DNA of 13,161 bases, from NCBI GenBank assembly GCA_934773085.1, contig CAKVMU010000022.1:1-13161 (forward strand). Reading direction: 5' to 3'. Shown in pieces: positions 12,327-13,161 of the stretch; positions within the stretch are counted from its first letter, which is position 1; each line of letters begins with the position of its first letter. This stretch comes from an uncultured Candidatus Melainabacteria bacterium (GTDB lineage: Bacteria > Cyanobacteriota > Vampirovibrionia > Gastranaerophilales > Gastranaerophilaceae). The position numbers and the translations under genes were made by a program. The notes below the pieces were generated by a model that saw only the letters and a list, made by a program, of their open reading frames with translations, was not told the origin of the DNA and made no database searches.

Positions 12327-13058
12327 ATGACAGAAAGAAAAATTGCATTAATTACCGGCGGTTCACGTGGTATTGGTTTGGCTTGCGCTCTTGAATTAGC
12401 AAAAGCTGGATGCGACATTATTATTAACGATATTTGTGATGCTGAAAAAGCTCAACCGGCTCTTGATGAAATCAAAGCTTGTGGTGTAAACGCATACTTC
12501 TATCAATTCGACGTTTCTAATCCGGAAGCTGTTCAGGAAAACGTTGATAAAATGATTGCTGAACACGGAAAAATCGACGTTCTTTTGAACAACGCTGGTA
12601 TTACAAAAGACGGTTTGTTCATCAGAATGGATATGGAACAATGGGAAAGAGTTATCAAGATTAACTTGACTTCTGCTTACTGCGTAACTCACGCTGTAAT
12701 CAAATACATGATGAAGGCTCGTCAAGGTTCAGTTATCAATATGTCAAGTATTGTAGGTCGTCACGGTAACGCAGGTCAAGCTAACTACTCAGCTTCAAAA
12801 GCTGGCTTAATCGGTTTGACTCAAACTCTTGCTAAAGAATTCGGTGGCAGAAATATCAGAGTTAACGCAGTTTGCCCTGGTTTCATCCAAACTGCTATGA
12901 CAGCTGAACTTCCTAACATCGATGAATACTTGAAAGCTATTCCGATGAAGAGATTGGGAACTCCGGAAGATATCGCTAAGGTTGTTAAGTTCTTGGCTCT
13001 TGATACTGACTATGTAACTGGTCAAGCTATCGAAGTTGCCGGCGGTTTGATGATCTAG
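12327..13058 (+). CDS. fabG: 3-oxoacyl-[ACP] reductase
   Basis: 243-residue short-chain dehydrogenase. NADPH-dependent reduction of 3-oxoacyl-ACP in the fatty-acid elongation cycle. The cofactor motif is TGGSRGIG (10-17) and NNAG lies at 88-91; the catalytic set is N113 (KINLTS), S141 (INMSSIVG), Y154 and K158 (NYSASKAG). C-terminal PMKRLGTPEDIA and DYVTGQAIEVAGGL are typical of FabG. The SD AAGGAG has a 6-bp spacer. FabG identity among the many SDRs is supported by position after fabD, separated only by the ORF6N gene. acpP is expected downstream but is not within the remaining 103 bp. Confidence 0.94.
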   Translation: MTERKIALITGGSRGIGLACALELAKAGCDIIINDICDAEKAQPALDEIKACGVNAYFYQFDVSNPEAVQENVDKMIAEHGKIDVLLNNAGITKDGLFIRMDMEQWERVIKINLTSAYCVTHAVIKYMMKARQGSVINMSSIVGRHGNAGQANYSASKAGLIGLTQTLAKEFGGRNIRVNAVCPGFIQTAMTAELPNIDEYLKAIPMKRLGTPEDIAKVVKFLALDTDYVTGQAIEVAGGLMI

Positions 13059-13161
13059 GTGCTACGGTGCTACGCACGTAAACATTTGGTCGGGTGACAT
13101 TAGAGAGACTACCAAATTATTTTATAATTACTAGTCACCCTCTAGGTGAGACAACTAGCAG
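13059..13161. other. Region after fabG: tandem octamer, alternative hairpins, possible promoter
   Basis: GTGCTACG is repeated in tandem (13059-13066, 13067-13074) straight after the fabG stop. GGGTGAC (13092-13098) can pair with GTCACCC (13134-13140), while TCACC (13135-13139) can instead pair with GGTGA (13145-13149); these two pairings exclude each other. ATTTGGT (13084-13090) can pair with ACCAAAT (13111-13117). TATAAT lies at 13123-13128, but its -35 region is weak. This may be the leader or promoter of the next gene, which is beyond the window. No protein frame or known RNA family was recognised. Confidence 0.4.

Overview
The window is an AT-rich bacterial chromosome segment, densely packed with mostly housekeeping genes that have ordinary Shine-Dalgarno sites and Arg codons dominated by AGA. 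No photosynthesis, phage-structural, CRISPR, rRNA or tRNA genes are visible. The mix (complex I-type NuoM/NuoN, a yceD-rpmF-plsX-fabH-fabD-fabG cluster, a small EF-hand protein, a C_GCAxxG_C_C protein) would fit a gut-type non-photosynthetic relative of cyanobacteria (Vampirovibrionia/Melainabacteria). That placement is only an impression from protein style; another AT-rich anaerobe is possible.

Layout. 1-2412: the 3' part of nuoM (open at the window edge) abutting nuoN, membrane proton-pumping subunits of complex I. 2431-4636: a same-strand run of a Cys-rich C_GCAxxG_C_C protein, a methionyl-tRNA formyltransferase-like protein and an endonuclease IV-like TIM barrel. 4698-5705: ribD (riboflavin synthesis), possibly on a leaderless transcript. 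5790-6179: a small EF-hand protein with its own promoter, converging on a TsaC/Sua5 tRNA-modification gene (6176-6757, minus strand); both stop codons share one CTAG. 6782-7317: a DUF559 endonuclease-like gene that exactly fills the space between two 88-bp direct repeats, each able to fold into a three-arm cloverleaf. 7443-13058: an 81-aa unknown protein, yceD, rpmF (L32 with a long acidic/basic tail), plsX, fabH, fabD, an ORF6N-domain gene, then fabG. This is the widely conserved L32/fatty-acid cluster interrupted by one accessory gene. acpP is not in the window and may lie just downstream.

How the genes work together. PlsX, FabH, FabD and FabG supply phosphatidate precursors and run type II fatty-acid initiation and elongation. 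YceD/L32, TsaC and the formyltransferase-like protein belong to ribosome and translation functions.

Most interesting points. Two single-gene accessory insertions are associated with palindromes. The first is the DUF559 cassette: its repeats supply the gene's ribosome binding site and touch its stop codon, and TTAAC flanks both outer ends. The second is the ORF6N gene in the fab operon: it carries a perfect 15-bp-arm palindrome inside its coding sequence, and a near-copy of that palindrome lies just upstream and can be read as LRCQIVTSK, almost the same peptide. Both could be small mobile gene-plus-palindrome units. Also notable are the L32 tail and a matching His-to-Asn change in NuoM and NuoN.
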